From positions 124,001 through 188,000 of the forward strand of contig NZ_BMCR01000005.1 of assembly GCF_014635285.1 (NCBI RefSeq): DNA of 64,000 nt, read 5' to 3'. The notes under the pieces were generated by a model. That model was not told the DNA's origin, did no database searches, and saw only the letters and a program-made list of their open reading frames with translations. Source of the DNA: Stappia taiwanensis (GTDB lineage Bacteria; Pseudomonadota; Alphaproteobacteria; Rhizobiales; Stappiaceae). Every line of letters starts with the position of its first letter. Positions within the stretch are counted from its first letter, which is position 1. Shown here in pieces: positions 8,932 to 18,570 of the stretch. A program made the translations under genes and the position numbers.

Positions 8932-9432
8932 GACGCTCTCTTACCCAGAAGCAGCACGTGCGGCAATCCCGATCGCACCGCCCTCCCCCGTTGCGCCGGA
9001 GCCGCCCGCGCGCAGTCGCGCGCCTGACGTCACCAGCAATCGCAAGTCATTTCCTGCAGCGGACGTTGAGTCCGCCCCCGCTCGTTTTTCGAGCGAGACA
9101 ACACCGACATCCTATTTCCGCAACGGATCAATCAAATTGAAAAAGACATTCAAAATTATTAAACGAACTGCACCTGAAAGAAACCGAAATTTCCGCCCCA
9201 GCAAAAATAAAATAAATTCGTAGAAGTCATTTTTATAACAAATAAACAAATTTATTTTGCTCAAATCGCAGCAAATACGAAGGCAATTCCAGAAAAATAA
9301 ATTACCCTCATAACAATTCATTAACCAGAATTTACTAAAAAACCCCATGAAAAATAACAAAATAAATCAAAAATCGCGAAGCGAAATCAAACAAAATACA
9401 ACAAAGCACACTCACTAAAAAGGTGAAGTCCC
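8932..9432. other. Intergenic region with a strongly AT-rich block upstream of the chemoreceptor
   Basis: The first ~160 bases are ordinary GC-rich DNA. From about 9115 to 9432 the composition flips to about 70 % A+T, with many A-tracts (for example aaaaagacattcaaaatt near 9137 and gaaaaataacaaaataaatc near 9350). No convincing ORF or RNA is visible. Phased A-tracts suggest curved DNA or an UP-element-like promoter region for the chemoreceptor gene that follows, or a binding zone for an AT-preferring nucleoid protein. Confidence 0.6.
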
Positions 9433-11439
9433 TTGCTAAATCACATAAAGATTTCAAAGAAGATATTCGGAGGATTCGGCACGATCCTCCTCCTTCTTCT
9501 TGTCATCAGCGCCGTCTCATCGTTCAATCTCAGCAGCGGAAGCGACAGTTTCGCCCGCTACAGAGCCATTGCCATCCAAACCAACCTTGCCGGCGAGGTG
9601 CAGTCCAATCTTCTTGAAGCGCGCCTGGCGGTGAAGAACTTCATCCAGCGCTCTTCCCAGGAGGATGTGGCAACCGTCGAAAGCCGCATCCAGCGGACCC
9701 GTGAGCTTGGCCGAGAGCTGAACGAAGGGCTCGCCGGATCGGAGATTGGCAAGATCATCGCCAATGCAGGCGAGGAAATCACCGCCTATACCGACGGCTT
9801 TGCACAGGTGGTCCGCCTGCAGGCGGAACGCGACGGGCTGATCGCCGACGTCCTCGACACTGCCGGTGTGGAAATCGAGCGCAAGCTGACGGAAATCATG
9901 CACAGCGCCTATGGTGATCGGGACGTGGGCGCTGCCTACCGCGCCGCCAATGTCCAGCGCAGCCTGCTGCTGATGCGGCTTTACATGGCCAAGTTCCTGG
10001 TCACCAGCAGCGACGCCGACTTCGACCGTGTCCTCCAGGAAGCGACCGAGATGGCGGAGCTGCACAAGGCTCTGGTCATCGAGCTTCAGGACCCCACCCG
10101 ACGCGCCCTCGCCAAGGAGGTGGGCACCCTGCGCGAGGCCTATATCACCGGCGCCACCCGCATTCACGATGCCACGACCGAGCGCAACGCCATCACCGCC
10201 CAGGCTCTCGACGTCTATGGCCCGAAGATCGCCCAGGAGATGGAGCAACTGAAGCTGGCCATCAAGGCCGAACAGGAGAGCCTCGGTCCGCAGGCCACCG
10301 CCGCCATGAGCCAGGCCGTCGTGCTGACGGTGACCGTCGCACTGATCGCCATCGCCCTTGGCCTTTGGGCCGCCTGGTTCATCGGCCGCGGTATTGCCAA
10401 CCCGATCCGCGCGATCACCGAGGCAATGAAGTCCCTGGCCGCCGGCGACAAGACCACCGAGATCCCCGGTCAGGACCATCGCGACGAGATTGGCGACATG
10501 GCTGCCGCCGTCAACATCTTCAAGGAGAACATGATCAAGGCCGACACCCTGTCGGCGCGCGAGGCCGAAGAAACCCGGGCGCGTCAGGCACGGGCCCGGC
10601 GGATCGAGGAGCTGACCCAGAACTTCGACGCCAGCATCTCCGAACTGCTCAATGCCGTGGCCAGCGCCTCCACTGAAATGGAGGGAACGGCCAGCTCCAT
10701 GTCGACCATTGCCAACGACACCAACCACCGGGCAACCACCGTGGCCAGCGCCGCCGAGGAAGCCTCCACCAATGTGCAGACGGTGGCCTCGGCGACCGAT
10801 GAGCTGTCGAGTTCGATCCAGGAGATTTCCCGTCAGGTGGCCCAGTCCTCCGACATCGCCGGCCGCGCGGTGGAACAGGCGGAAAAGACCAACGGTCAGG
10901 TCCAGGGGCTCGCCCTGGCGGCCCAGCGCATCGGCGAGGTGGTGAGCCTGATCTCGGCAATCGCCGAACAGACCAACCTTCTGGCCCTCAACGCGACCAT
11001 CGAGGCCGCCCGCGCCGGAGAAGCGGGCAAGGGCTTTGCGGTCGTCGCCGCCGAGGTCAAGGAACTGGCCAACCAGACCGCCAAGGCAACCGAGGATATC
11101 AGCCAGCAGATCGGCTCGATCCAGACCGAGACGGACGAGGCGGTCTCCGCAATCCAGGTGATCGGCCGCACCATCACCGAGATCAACGAGATCGCCGCCG
11201 GCATCGCCTCCGCCGTTGAGGAACAGAGCGCCGCCACCGGCGAAATCGCCCGCAACGTGGAACAGGCGTCGATTGGCACCCAGGAAGTGTCCAGCAACAT
11301 CGTCGAGGTCACTCACGGGGCGACCGAAACCGGTGCGGCGGCCACCCAGGTGACCGGCGTCGCCGCCGACCTCAGCAGCAAGGCCGAACGCCTGAAGGCC
11401 GAGGTGGAGCAGTTCCTCGCCGACGTGCGCGCTGCCTGA
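9433..11439 (+). CDS. Methyl-accepting chemotaxis protein (HBM-type sensor candidate)
   Basis: A transmembrane chemoreceptor of 668 residues. TM1 is residues ~12-33 (GTILLLLLVISAVSSF). A ~255-residue all-helical periplasmic domain follows, whose size and pattern (NLAGEVQSNLLEARLAVKNF) resemble the HBM/McpS ligand-binding module. TM2 is VVLTVTVALIAIALGLWAAW, then a HAMP domain (RGIANPIRAITEAMKSLAAG). The cytoplasmic hairpin carries the invariant tip sequence ISAIAEQTNLLALNATIEAA and GKGFAVVAAEVKELA. There is no C-terminal CheR-tethering pentapeptide. The start is a TTG at 9433, chosen because AGGTGAAG sits 6-7 bases upstream and no in-frame ATG precedes the membrane segment. Stand-alone, with no che genes nearby. 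The ligand is unknown. Confidence 0.93.
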   Translation: MLNHIKISKKIFGGFGTILLLLLVISAVSSFNLSSGSDSFARYRAIAIQTNLAGEVQSNLLEARLAVKNFIQRSSQEDVATVESRIQRTRELGRELNEGLAGSEIGKIIANAGEEITAYTDGFAQVVRLQAERDGLIADVLDTAGVEIERKLTEIMHSAYGDRDVGAAYRAANVQRSLLLMRLYMAKFLVTSSDADFDRVLQEATEMAELHKALVIELQDPTRRALAKEVGTLREAYITGATRIHDATTERNAITAQALDVYGPKIAQEMEQLKLAIKAEQESLGPQATAAMSQAVVLTVTVALIAIALGLWAAWFIGRGIANPIRAITEAMKSLAAGDKTTEIPGQDHRDEIGDMAAAVNIFKENMIKADTLSAREAEETRARQARARRIEELTQNFDASISELLNAVASASTEMEGTASSMSTIANDTNHRATTVASAAEEASTNVQTVASATDELSSSIQEISRQVAQSSDIAGRAVEQAEKTNGQVQGLALAAQRIGEVVSLISAIAEQTNLLALNATIEAARAGEAGKGFAVVAAEVKELANQTAKATEDISQQIGSIQTETDEAVSAIQVIGRTITEINEIAAGIASAVEEQSAATGEIARNVEQASIGTQEVSSNIVEVTHGATETGAAATQVTGVAADLSSKAERLKAEVEQFLADVRAA

Positions 11440-11492
11440 TCGCGAGGGGCTGACGCCAGCCCAACCGGGGCTGGCGCCACCAAAACAAAAAA

Positions 11493-11525
11493 GCCCACCG
11501 ATGCCCAGCATCGGTGGGCCTTTTT
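11493..11525 (+). terminator. Rho-independent terminator of the chemoreceptor gene
   Basis: A perfect 12-bp stem (gcccaccgatgc with its complement, 3-base loop) at 11493-11519 is followed by ttttt at 11521-11525. The upstream flank is A-rich (caaaacaaaaaa), so it can also work in the opposite direction for the convergent efflux operon. Confidence 0.9.
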
Positions 11526-11581
11526 GTGGCAACGGGCCGCAGCGTGCCCCCTTCCCCAGGCGTCCTTTCAGCGCACGAAAA

Positions 11582-11617
11582 ACCCCGCCGCCGGAGGCCG
11601 GCGACGGGGTCTTTTTT
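11582..11617 (-). terminator. Rho-independent terminator of the RND efflux operon (probably bidirectional)
   Basis: Hairpin 11582-11610 (accccg, one mismatch, cgccgg, 3-base loop, complement) has an A-run on its left (gcacgaaaaa, U-tract for the minus strand) and ctttttt on its right. It lies 58 bases past the permease stop codon. Confidence 0.8.
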
Positions 11618-11667
11618 GCGGGGAAGCTTCACTGAAAGCGGCGGTGCCGCCCTGCCCGGCGGCGTGC

Positions 11668-14600
11668 CTACTCGGCGGGCGCCGGGCTCGCCGTCACCGG
11701 CTCGCCCGCATCGTCGTCAGTGACCGGCTTGCGGTCCGGATGCCCCACATACATGTAGAACATCGGCACCACGAACAGGGTGAAGATGGTGCCCACCGAC
11801 ATGCCCGACGCGATGACCAGGCCAATGGAGTAGCGCGCGGCCGCGCCCGCGCCCTCGGCCAGCACCAGCGGAATGACGCCAAGCACCATCGCACCGGTGG
11901 TCATCAGGATCGGCCGCAAACGCTCGCGCGCCGCCTCGACGATGCCCTCGCGCTTGCTCAGGCCATGTTCGTCCCGCTGGGCATTGGCGAACTCCACCAT
12001 CAGGATGCCATGCTTGGTGATCAGCCCCACAAGGGTGATCAACCCGACCTGGGTGTAGATGTTCAGCGTGCCCAGACCGAGGTTCAGCGGCACGATCGCT
12101 CCGAAGATCGACAGTGGCACCGACATCATGATGATGAACGGATCGCGGAAGCTCTCGAACTGCGCCGCCAGCACCAGATAGATCACCACCACCGCCATGG
12201 CGAAGACGAACAGGATCGTCGACCCCTGCTTGATCTCCAGCCGCGACTGACCGGCGTAATCCTCAAAGAAGCCATCGGGCATCGCGTCCCGGGCAATCTC
12301 CTGCAAGGTGGCAAGCCCCTCGCCGGAGGTCACGGTGGGCAGCGGCAGGGCGGCAATCGTCGCCGAGTTGAGCTGGTTGAACTGCTCGATCGCCGCAGGC
12401 GCTGCGGTCGCGTCGATCTTCACCACCGCCGACAACGGCACCATCGCCCCATTGGCCGAACGCACGTAGAAATAGTCGAGCCGTTCGGGGTTCAGGCGGA
12501 AGGCCCGGTCGACCTGCGGGATGATCTTGTAGGACCGGCTCTCCCGGTCGAACTTCGACACCTCCGCCTCGCCGACGAGGATGTTGAGCGTCTGGCCAAT
12601 GCTGGAAATCGGCACGCCAAGGGTCGCCGCCCGGTCCCGGTCGATCACCACCCGCACCCGCGGGCTGTCATAGGACAGGGAGTTCTGGACGACGATGAAC
12701 TTGCCCGAGGCCATCGCCTTCTGGCGGATTTCCTCGGCAATCTCATACACCTGCTCGGCCGCACCGGTGGACTGCAACACGAACTGGATCGGCAACCCGC
12801 CACCGGCGCCCGGCAGAGAGGGTGGCGCGAACACGAAGGCCTCGACGCCGGCCGACTGCTTCAGGCGCGGCTGGATCATCTCCTGGATCGCCTTCTGGCT
12901 CTCTTCGCGCTCGTCCCACGGCTTCAGCGCCCAGATGGCGAAGGCCGAATTGGTCGAACCGGTGCCAACCACCTGAAACCGCGCCTCCACACCCGGCACG
13001 TCATCGGTCAGGTCGTAGAACTGATCGGTGTAGAGCTTGGTGTAGTCGGAGGTGGCGTAGCGCGGCGCCGTGATCAGCGCGAACAACGCCCCCTGATCCT
13101 CCTCCGGCGCCAGTTCCGTCTTGGTGTTGACGAACAGATAGCCGGTGGTGGCGAGCAGAATGGCGACGATTGCCAGCGTCGCCGGCTTGTAGTTCAGCGA
13201 GCCGTCGAGCCGCCGCCCGTACCAGTCCGCCAGCCGGGTGAAGATCCGGTCGACGAAATGCTGGAACCGGCTCGGCTTGCTGGAGAGCAGCCGCGCCGAC
13301 ATCATCGGCGACAAGGTGACGGCGACAAAGCCGGAGATCACCACCGCACCGGCCAGCGTGAAGGCGAACTCCCGGAACAGCGAGCCCGTCAGCCCTTGCG
13401 CGAAGCCGATCGGCGCGTAAACGGCAGCCAGGGTGATGGTCATCGCCACCACCGGGCCGAAGATTTCCTTCATGCCGACGATGGCCGCCGGCAAGGGTTT
13501 CATGCCGTTTTCCAGGTGCCGGTGAATGTTCTCCACCACGACGATGGCGTCATCGACGACGAGGCCAATGGCCAGCACCATCGCCAGCAGCGTCAGCGTG
13601 TTGAGCGAGTAGTCGAGCCCCCAGAGGAAGAAACAGACACCGACCAGCGACAGCGGGATCGTCACGATGGGCACCAGCACCGCCCGGAACGAGCCAAGGA
13701 ACAGAAGGATCACCAGAATGACGATGACCACCGCCTCGGCAATCGTCGTGAACACCTCGCCAATCGACGCCTTGATGAAGCTGGTGCTGTCGTAGAGCAC
13801 CGTGATCGACACCCCATCCGGCAGGTTGGCGGAAATCCGTTCCAGTTCCGCCCGCACCCCGTCGGCGGTGTCCAGCGGGTTGGCCGAAGGGCTCGGCATG
13901 ATGCCGATGAACACACCCTGCTGGCCGTTGAACGAGACCTTGGTATCGGTGTTCTCGCTGCCCAGCTCGATGCGCGCCACATCGCGCAGCCGCACGATTT
14001 CGTCACCATCGGAGCGGATCGGCAAGAGGCCGAAGGCTTCCGGCGTCTGCAGCGTCGTCTGCATCTCGATCTGGTAGGCGACGTACTCGTTCTCAGTCTT
14101 GCCCGGCGCCGACAGGAAGTTGGCGCTCTGCACCGCCTTCTGGATATCGGTCGCCGTCACGCCGCGCGCGGCCAGCTTGATCGGGTCGATCCAGATCCGC
14201 ATGGCGAAGGTCTGGCCGCCCAGCACCTGCGCATCGGCAACACCCTCCACGGTGGAGAGCTGCGGCTCGATCACCCGCGAGATGAACTCGGTCATCTGCT
14301 GCGGCGACATGATGTCGGACAGCACCGACAGATACATCAGGGCGAAGGTGTTGCCGGTCCCCTTCTGGATCACCGGATCCTCCGCCTCGCGCGGCAACTG
14401 GCCCCGGATCTGCTGCACCTTGGAGATCACCTCCGTCAGCGCCGCATCCGGGCTGGTGTTGAGGCGCATCTGCACGGTCACCGTCGACATGCCGAGGGTG
14501 CTCTTGGAGGAGACGTAATCGACGCCCTCGGCCGTCGCCACCGCCTTGGCGACCGGCGTGGTGATGAAGCCCTGGATCAGATCCGCACTGGCGCCCGGAT

Positions 14601-14751
14601 AGACCGTCGACACGGTGATGACGGTTTCCTCGACCTCCGGATACTGCCGGATGGTCATGTTGAGGATCCCCTGCACACCGACCAGCAGGATGATCAGACT
14701 GACGACCGTGGACAGCACCGGCCGGCGAATGAAGATTTCGGAAAAATTCAC
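11668..14751 (-). CDS. RND multidrug efflux permease, HAE1 family
   Basis: An inner-membrane proton/drug antiporter subunit of 1027 residues, the standard AcrB/MexB size. It opens with MNFSEIFIRRPVLSTVVSL, the canonical first helix. The TM4 proton-relay motif reads AMVLAIGLVVDDAIVVVENI with the paired Asp. The two porter loops and the second membrane block (FEFANAQRDEHG-type motif at MVEFANAQRDEHGLS, then GVIPLVLAEGAGAAARYSIG) are in the usual order. Its ATG overlaps the stop of the adaptor gene as ATGA, so the two are translationally coupled. No outer-membrane TolC-like gene is in the operon; the pump must borrow one. Probably repressed by the divergent TetR protein. Confidence 0.95.
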   Translation of the reverse strand: MNFSEIFIRRPVLSTVVSLIILLVGVQGILNMTIRQYPEVEETVITVSTVYPGASADLIQGFITTPVAKAVATAEGVDYVSSKSTLGMSTVTVQMRLNTSPDAALTEVISKVQQIRGQLPREAEDPVIQKGTGNTFALMYLSVLSDIMSPQQMTEFISRVIEPQLSTVEGVADAQVLGGQTFAMRIWIDPIKLAARGVTATDIQKAVQSANFLSAPGKTENEYVAYQIEMQTTLQTPEAFGLLPIRSDGDEIVRLRDVARIELGSENTDTKVSFNGQQGVFIGIMPSPSANPLDTADGVRAELERISANLPDGVSITVLYDSTSFIKASIGEVFTTIAEAVVIVILVILLFLGSFRAVLVPIVTIPLSLVGVCFFLWGLDYSLNTLTLLAMVLAIGLVVDDAIVVVENIHRHLENGMKPLPAAIVGMKEIFGPVVAMTITLAAVYAPIGFAQGLTGSLFREFAFTLAGAVVISGFVAVTLSPMMSARLLSSKPSRFQHFVDRIFTRLADWYGRRLDGSLNYKPATLAIVAILLATTGYLFVNTKTELAPEEDQGALFALITAPRYATSDYTKLYTDQFYDLTDDVPGVEARFQVVGTGSTNSAFAIWALKPWDEREESQKAIQEMIQPRLKQSAGVEAFVFAPPSLPGAGGGLPIQFVLQSTGAAEQVYEIAEEIRQKAMASGKFIVVQNSLSYDSPRVRVVIDRDRAATLGVPISSIGQTLNILVGEAEVSKFDRESRSYKIIPQVDRAFRLNPERLDYFYVRSANGAMVPLSAVVKIDATAAPAAIEQFNQLNSATIAALPLPTVTSGEGLATLQEIARDAMPDGFFEDYAGQSRLEIKQGSTILFVFAMAVVVIYLVLAAQFESFRDPFIIMMSVPLSIFGAIVPLNLGLGTLNIYTQVGLITLVGLITKHGILMVEFANAQRDEHGLSKREGIVEAARERLRPILMTTGAMVLGVIPLVLAEGAGAAARYSIGLVIASGMSVGTIFTLFVVPMFYMYVGHPDRKPVTDDDAGEPVTASPAPAE

Positions 14752-15929
14752 GATTCACCTCCGCCAAGGCCCGACGTGGTGGACGGGTCGATGGTGTTGT
14801 CGATCCGCACCGGCGTGCCGATGGACAGCTTGTTCTGGCCGGCGGTGACAATCACGTCGCCCGGCTTCAGCCCCTCGGTGACCTCGATCATGCCGAGATA
14901 GCGGCGGCCGGTCTTGACGAACACCTGGCGGGCCACGAGCTTCTTCTCGCCCGCCTCGTCGTCCGTGCCCGTCTCCGGCTTGGCCGCGTCAGCCGCCGCG
15001 CCCGCTTCGTCCTCGACCTCACGCACCGCATAGACATAGGAGCCGTAAAGGCTCATCACCACGGCGGTCTGCGGCAGCGCGATCAAGTCCTTTTCAACCG
15101 GCAGTTCGATGCGGACGGCCGCGAACTGACCCGGGCGCAAGGCATAATCGGCGTTGTCCACCTCGGCCTGCACCGCCACCAGTCGCGAATTCGGGTCGGC
15201 CTTCGGGTCGATACCGATGATCTCGCCGGTGTGGTCCAGATGGTCCGCATCGAGCCCGAGGCGGATCGTCTGGCCAAGGCCGATCGACTTGATCTGCCCT
15301 TCCGGCACGTTGAAGTCGACCTTCATGGTGTCGAGATCCTGCAGGGTGGCGATCACCGCCCCGGCGCCGAGATACTGGCCCAGATCGATGCGCGGGATGC
15401 CGATGGTGCCGGAGAACGGCGCCCTGATCTGCTTCAGGTCGAGCTGCGCCTTGACGCGCTCCAGCAGCGAGCGGGAGGCATCGAGCGCCGCCCGTGCATT
15501 GTCCAGGACGGAGGCGGAGCTGACCCCGCGCCCGGCCAGCGCCTCGGCGCGGTTGAGCGCCTGCTGGTCACGCGCCAGATTGGCCTTGGCAGCGATCAGG
15601 TCGGCCTGCTCGACCGCATCGTCGAGTTGGACCAGGAGCGCCCCGGCCTCGACCTTGTCATTGGCCTTGAAGTGGATTTCCCGCACCAGACCGGGCGCGC
15701 GCGAGGCGACGTCGACACCCTGCCGGGCAACGATCGTGCCGATCGCCTCAATGCCCGGGTGCCAGTCCTGCGGCTCCACCACCAGGGTCGAGACCGTGAC
15801 GGTCGGGCGCTGCATGTTGGCGAAGAACTGACCGATCATCTTGTCCCGGAAGACATTGAACCAGATCAGGCCGGCACAGGCGGCGAGAATGACGAGGACG
15901 AAAAGGAAAGCAAGAATGCGCTTCAGCAT
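14748..15929 (-). CDS. RND efflux periplasmic adaptor (membrane fusion protein)
   Basis: A 393-residue MFP that links the RND permease to an outer-membrane channel. The N-terminal anchor is ILAFLFVLVILAACAGLIWF. Next come a barrel-sandwich/lipoyl half (VASRAPGLVREIHFKANDKV), a helical hairpin (AKANLARDQQALNRAEALAG ... RSLLERVKAQLDLKQ), the second lipoyl half (IRAPFSGTIGIPRIDLGQYL) and beta-barrel and membrane-proximal domains. The acidic Ala-rich insert EDEAGAAADAAKPETGTDDE in the C-terminal domain is unusual. It is the first gene of a two-gene operon with the permease, under the palindromic operator at 16070-16091. Confidence 0.93.
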   Translation of the reverse strand: MLKRILAFLFVLVILAACAGLIWFNVFRDKMIGQFFANMQRPTVTVSTLVVEPQDWHPGIEAIGTIVARQGVDVASRAPGLVREIHFKANDKVEAGALLVQLDDAVEQADLIAAKANLARDQQALNRAEALAGRGVSSASVLDNARAALDASRSLLERVKAQLDLKQIRAPFSGTIGIPRIDLGQYLGAGAVIATLQDLDTMKVDFNVPEGQIKSIGLGQTIRLGLDADHLDHTGEIIGIDPKADPNSRLVAVQAEVDNADYALRPGQFAAVRIELPVEKDLIALPQTAVVMSLYGSYVYAVREVEDEAGAAADAAKPETGTDDEAGEKKLVARQVFVKTGRRYLGMIEVTEGLKPGDVIVTAGQNKLSIGTPVRIDNTIDPSTTSGLGGGES

Positions 15930-16069
15930 GGGGCTCTCGGACGGGCTCGGTGCGAAAATGTGAGTGGGAACGGCTGGACCGCCATGGCGTCACGCGGCTC
16001 TTCACCGACGCGCCGCCCGAAAAAACCGGAGCCTGCCGTATGTCATGGTTATTCCTACGCAGGTTGTTT

Positions 16070-16091
16070 CTTTACCGTCCAGACGGTAAAG
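16070..16091. promoter_or_regulatory. TetR operator, perfect palindrome
   Basis: The arms ctttaccgtc and gacggtaaag are exact reverse complements separated by the two bases ca. The site lies in the 214-base spacer between the divergent efflux adaptor gene (start 15929) and the TetR gene (start 16144). This is the classical place for autoregulation plus pump repression. The core TTTACCGTC...GACGGTAAA is a form seen for several TetR/AcrR-type repressors. Confidence 0.8.
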
Positions 16092-16143
16092 TCAACACCC
16101 TGTCCCTGCCACCGGGGACAGGGCGACAGACGAGGGAGCAACT

Positions 16144-16767
16144 GTGGCACGGACAACACAGAAGAAACAGGGCGCCACCAAACGCGGCGCTGAAACACGC
16201 ACGCGGATCGTGGAGGCGGCCATAGAAGTGGTGGCGGAACAGGGCGCGCGCAAGTTCTCTCTTGATGCAGTGGCCCAGAAAGCCGGCATTTCCAAGGGCG
16301 GCCTGCTGTACAATTTCCCCACCAAGGCCGCGCTGATGACCGCCATGGTCGCCCGGCATGTGGACGGATTTTCCCGGCACTTTCAGGAAGAACGGGAGCG
16401 CTTTGCCAGCGAAGGCCACCCGGATCCGCTGATGCGCGGTTATCTGGAAACCTTCCGGTTTCACCTCTGCCGCAAGAGCAGACCTCCCTCAGGCTTTCTC
16501 GCGGCAATTGCCGAAGCTCCGGAACTGCTCGACCCGGTTCGCGAACAGAATGCGAAGCTCATGCAGACCATTCGCGAGGGCTGCAAGGACCCGGGCTTCG
16601 CCATGATGACCTTCCTGACTTTGGAAGGCATTCGCCATGCGCGCCTGTTCGACGTCGATGAGATGTCCGACGCGGAAACCCTTGCCGTGATCGACCGGCT
16701 GATCGCCCTGACCGACCGTGGCAGCGTGGGAGACACGGGCGCGCGCACCGCGCCGCAGCCGGGCTGA
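16144..16767 (+). CDS. TetR/AcrR family transcriptional repressor
   Basis: A 207-residue TetR-type regulator. The N-terminal HTH is in RIVEAAIEVVAEQGARKFSL and VAQKAGISKGGLLYNFPTKA, which is the family consensus. The C-terminal ~140 residues form the ligand-binding dimerisation domain (TetR_C-type with LTLEGIRHARLFDVDEM). It is divergent from the RND operon, and the only palindrome in the spacer (16070-16091) is its likely operator. I infer autoregulation and drug- or bile-type inducible control of the pump. The ATG at 16144 is preceded by GAGGGAGC. Its 3' end faces nadE, with 31 bases between them. Confidence 0.92.
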   Translation: MARTTQKKQGATKRGAETRTRIVEAAIEVVAEQGARKFSLDAVAQKAGISKGGLLYNFPTKAALMTAMVARHVDGFSRHFQEERERFASEGHPDPLMRGYLETFRFHLCRKSRPPSGFLAAIAEAPELLDPVREQNAKLMQTIREGCKDPGFAMMTFLTLEGIRHARLFDVDEMSDAETLAVIDRLIALTDRGSVGDTGARTAPQPG

Positions 16768-16798
16768 CCAGCCCGGCCCTGCCCCTCACAGTCCCCCG

Positions 16799-18487
16799 TC
16801 AGTGGCGGTCGCGAAACCGGTTGGTGATCGGGTAGCGACGGTCGCGGCCGAAATTCTTGCGGGTGATCTTCACCCCCGGCGCCGACTGCCGGCGCTTGTA
16901 CTCGGCGATGTAAAGCAGATGCTCGATCCGGTGAATCAGCGCCCGGTCATGACCGCGCGCCTCGATCTCACGCACCGACATCTCGTTCTCCACCAGGCAT
17001 TCGAGAATATCGTCGAGCACGTCGTATTCGGGCAGGGAATCCTGATCGCTCTGCCCTTCCCGGAGCTCGGCGGAGGGCACCTTGACGAGAATATTGGCGG
17101 GGATGACCTCACCCTCCGGCCCAAGCATGCCCGCCGGCCGGTTCGCGTTGCGCCAGGCGGCCAGCCGATAGACCTGCATCTTGTAGAGGTCCTTGATCGG
17201 GTTGAACCCGCCGTTCATGTCGCCGTAAAGGGTCGCGTAGCCCACCGACATCTCCGACTTGTTGCCGGTGGTGGCGACCATGTAGCCGAACTTGTTGGAA
17301 ATCGCCATCAGGATGACACCGCGCGCACGCGACTGGATGTTCTCCTCGGTGACCCCTGTCTCCGTGCCGCTGAACAGACCGGAAAGCGCCTCGGTGAAAC
17401 CCTCCACCGCCGGCGCGATCGGCACCGTGTCATAGCGCAGCCCCAGCGCCTCGGCGCAGCCCCGCGCATCCGCGTGGCTCTCCTCGGAGGTGTAGCGATA
17501 GGGCAGCATCACGCAATGCACCCGCTCCGGCCCGAGCGCATCCACCGCCATCGCCGCGACGATGGCGCTGTCGATGCCCCCCGACAGCCCGAGAACGACG
17601 CCGGGGAACCGGTTCTTCTCCACATAGTCGCGCAGGCCCAGCACGCAGGCCGACCAGCGCGCCGCATCCAGATCCGGCAGCGACGCGACCGGCCCGCCGT
17701 CACAGACCCAGCCCCCGTCCGGCCGCCGCCGCCACTCGGTGACCGTCACCGCCGCCTCGAACTCCGGCATCTGGAACGCCAGCCGGCGATCCGCTTGCAG
17801 CCCGAAGGAGGCCCCGTCGAACACAAGCTCGTCCTGGCCGCCAACCTGGTTGCAATAGACCAGCGGCAATCCGGTCTCCACCACCCGTTGCAGCATCACC
17901 TGCAGGCGGATGTCCGGCTTGCCCGCATGGAAGGGCGAGCCGTTGGGCACCAGCAAAAGCTCCGCCCCGGTCTCCTGCAGACACTCGCAGACCTCGTCGG
18001 TCCAGGTGTCCTCGCAAACCGGAACACCGAGCCGAATGCCGCGAAAGCCGATCGGCCCGGGCAGCGGTCCGGCCTGAAACACGCGCTTTTCGTCGAACTC
18101 GCCGTAGTTCGGCAGATCGACCTTGAAGCGCACCCCCTCGATCCGCCCGCCATCGACCAGCGCCACCGCATTGTGCAGCTTGTCGCCCTCGCGCCAGGGC
18201 AGACCCACCAGCACCCCCGGCCCGCCATCTGCCGTATCGGCCGCTAGATCGTCGAGCGCATGCCGGCAGGCCCGCAAGAAGGCCGGCTTCAGCACCAGAT
18301 CCTCCGGCGGATAGCCGGACAGGAACAGCTCGGAAAACAGCACCAGATCCGCCCCGGCGGCGGCGGCCTCGGCCCGGGCCTCGCGCACCAGCGCAAGGTT
18401 TCCGGCGATATCGCCAACGGTCGGATTCAACTGGGCAACCGCCAGGCGCAGGCGGTCGTTGGAACGGGGTGTGGTCGTGTCGATCAT
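16799..18487 (-). CDS. nadE: Glutamine-dependent NAD+ synthetase
   Basis: Catalyses the last step of NAD+ synthesis: nicotinate adenine dinucleotide + glutamine + ATP to NAD+. The 562-residue product fuses an N-terminal nitrilase-type glutaminase (catalytic triad E53 in FSELFLSGYP, K122 in FKVDLPNYGE, C158 in GVPVCEDTW) to a C-terminal PP-loop synthetase. The PP motif is LSGGIDSAIV (residues 301-310). Also visible are TGNKSEMSVGYATLYGD and the C-terminal YKRRQSAPGVKIT. Both domains look intact and the size is normal for the two-domain proteobacterial enzyme. The gene is monocistronic; the upstream neighbour on the same strand, a response regulator, ends 84 bases away. Confidence 0.97.
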   Translation of the reverse strand: MIDTTTPRSNDRLRLAVAQLNPTVGDIAGNLALVREARAEAAAAGADLVLFSELFLSGYPPEDLVLKPAFLRACRHALDDLAADTADGGPGVLVGLPWREGDKLHNAVALVDGGRIEGVRFKVDLPNYGEFDEKRVFQAGPLPGPIGFRGIRLGVPVCEDTWTDEVCECLQETGAELLLVPNGSPFHAGKPDIRLQVMLQRVVETGLPLVYCNQVGGQDELVFDGASFGLQADRRLAFQMPEFEAAVTVTEWRRRPDGGWVCDGGPVASLPDLDAARWSACVLGLRDYVEKNRFPGVVLGLSGGIDSAIVAAMAVDALGPERVHCVMLPYRYTSEESHADARGCAEALGLRYDTVPIAPAVEGFTEALSGLFSGTETGVTEENIQSRARGVILMAISNKFGYMVATTGNKSEMSVGYATLYGDMNGGFNPIKDLYKMQVYRLAAWRNANRPAGMLGPEGEVIPANILVKVPSAELREGQSDQDSLPEYDVLDDILECLVENEMSVREIEARGHDRALIHRIEHLLYIAEYKRRQSAPGVKITRKNFGRDRRYPITNRFRDRH

Positions 18488-18570
18488 GTTCCCCGTTTAG
18501 CCCGCAGGTTGTCCGAGCGCAATCATCCTCCGCTGCCGCGCGGCATGCCGGAGAGCGAAGCTTCTTCTGA

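Noticed and set aside
11524-14901. A plus-strand open frame of over 1100 codons opposite the RND permease
   Set aside because: It is the antisense of a clear permease, His/Arg/Gln-rich and without any domain. Long antisense frames are common in GC-rich DNA.
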